This document shows positions 5,463 through 6,132 of a stretch of 6,132 bases of DNA, piece by piece. A model generated the notes under the pieces. The model saw nothing but the letters and a program-made list of their open reading frames with translations, was not told the origin of the DNA and made no database searches. The position numbers and the translations under genes were made by a program. Numbering within the stretch: position 1 is the stretch's first letter; each line of letters opens with the position of its first letter. Origin of the DNA: Acidobacteriota bacterium (lineage in GTDB: Bacteria; Acidobacteriota; Terriglobia; Terriglobales; Acidobacteriaceae); NCBI GenBank assembly GCA_021810175.1, contig JAJZJJ010000197.1, positions 1-6,132 on the forward strand, given 5' to 3'.

Positions 5463-6132
5463 ATGAAACTGCCCGCGATCGCCGCCGCGCTCCAGGCTGA
5501 GCTGCGCCCATCCGCCGCGGACTCCGAAATCTCCGGAGTCTCCAGCCCATCCCTGGCAACTCCCGCCCAGCTCGTCTTCGCTGAAGACCCCTCTACCCTC
5601 GCCGCCGCTCTCGCCTCACCCGCGGGAGCCGTCATTCTCCCGCCCCAACTGGCCGCCTCCGCCACCGGGAAGCCCGTTCTCGTCGCCCGCCAGCCCCGCC
5701 TCGCCTTTGCCCGCGCCGCCCGCCTGCTGCATCCCGCCGAACCCCACACCGGAATTCATCCCACTGCCGTCGTTCACCCCACCGCCGCCCTCGCTCAGCC
5801 CATCACGGTTGACGCCCACGCCGTCATCGGACCCGGCGCGCACATCGGCCCCCACACCCGCATCGGCGCGGGAGCCGTCATCGGCGCCGCCGTCCGCATC
5901 GGAGCCCACGCACGCATCGATCCCCGCGTCGTCATCTATTCGGGAACCGAAATCGGCGAACATGCCGTCATCCAGGCCGGAGCCGTCCTCGGCTCCGACG
6001 GCTTCGGCTACGTCCGCGACTCCCTCACCGGCGAATACCTCCAGTTTCCCCAGCAGGGCCGCCTCATCCTCGAAGATCACGTTGAGATCGGCGCCAACAC
6101 CACCATCGACCGCGGAGCCCTCGAAGAAGATC
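5463..6132 (+). CDS. lpxD: UDP-3-O-acylglucosamine N-acyltransferase, N-terminal two-thirds (runs off the right edge)
   Basis: From the ATG at 5463 the frame is open to the window end, giving 223 codons of a protein usually about 340 residues long. LpxD adds the second (N-linked) acyl chain from acyl-ACP to UDP-3-O-acylglucosamine, the third step of lipid A synthesis. Residues 1-95 form the uridine-binding domain (ISGVSSPSLATPAQLVFAED at 23-42). From about 97 come hexapeptide repeats of a left-handed beta helix (IGPGAHIGPHTRIGAGAVIG at 122-141). The diagnostic stretch is GAVLGSDGFGYV (173-184), then FPQQGRLIL and EIGANTTIDRGAL (208-220), which separates LpxD from LpxA. The catalytic His lies in a later coil, past the window edge. 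The protein is cytoplasmic, active as a trimer. The sequence is very rich in Ala, Pro and C-ending codons. It follows ispB after 36 bp. Confidence 0.93.
   Translation, partial: MKLPAIAAALQAELRPSAADSEISGVSSPSLATPAQLVFAEDPSTLAAALASPAGAVILPPQLAASATGKPVLVARQPRLAFARAARLLHPAEPHTGIHPTAVVHPTAALAQPITVDAHAVIGPGAHIGPHTRIGAGAVIGAAVRIGAHARIDPRVVIYSGTEIGEHAVIQAGAVLGSDGFGYVRDSLTGEYLQFPQQGRLILEDHVEIGANTTIDRGALEED

Noticed and set aside
5456..5464. TGCTGTAAT as an extended -10 for lpxD
   Set aside because: It overlaps the lpxD ATG, so transcription would begin inside the coding sequence. It would matter only if lpxD started further downstream, which the protein sequence does not suggest.
5616..6080. 154-codon minus-strand frame at the right end
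   Set aside because: It is the antisense of lpxD; its Gly/Asp/Val repeats simply mirror the hexapeptide repeats.

Overview
The window is GC-rich and densely coding, with C-heavy third codon positions. It reads as a core chromosomal segment of a Gram-negative bacterium. The LpxD start at the right edge implies a lipid A outer membrane. The MetRS with a C-terminal Trbp111-like domain, the ArgRS N-terminus and the gene set together look most like an Acidobacteriota (Terriglobia-type) genome. That assignment is an inference from remembered family sequences and was not searched.

Layout. Positions 1-104 (minus strand) hold the first 34 codons of what is probably argS. A 166-bp divergent intergenic region follows, with a candidate extended -10 promoter in each direction. 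Everything after it is on the plus strand: metG (271-2517), a RelBE-type toxin-antitoxin pair (antitoxin 2560-2784, toxin 2768-3037), tatD (3034-3873), yajQ (3902-4402), a trans-polyprenyl diphosphate synthase of ispB type (4434-5426) and a truncated lpxD (5463 to the window edge). No RNA genes, insertion sequences, CRISPR arrays or clear intrinsic terminators are visible. The longest non-coding stretch is the argS-metG gap.

How the parts work together. The two divergent aminoacyl-tRNA synthetases charge Arg and Met. The downstream genes run co-directionally with gaps of 28-36 bp or with overlaps, so they may form one or two operons covering translation (metG), a metal-dependent nuclease (tatD), a nucleotide/c-di-GMP-binding protein (yajQ), quinone side-chain synthesis (ispB) and lipid A synthesis (lpxD).

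The most notable feature is the toxin-antitoxin module. It lies exactly between metG and tatD, a gene pair that is adjacent in other bacteria such as Bacillus subtilis. The toxin overlaps tatD by 4 nt (ATGA). The module is preceded by a perfect 15-bp inverted repeat that covers both its extended -10 promoter and its Shine-Dalgarno sequence. That arrangement suggests an autoregulatory operator and also an RNA hairpin that would mask the antitoxin ribosome-binding site only on transcripts reading through from metG. No wholly new system is evident; the families are all recognisable, and the interest lies in how they are wired together.
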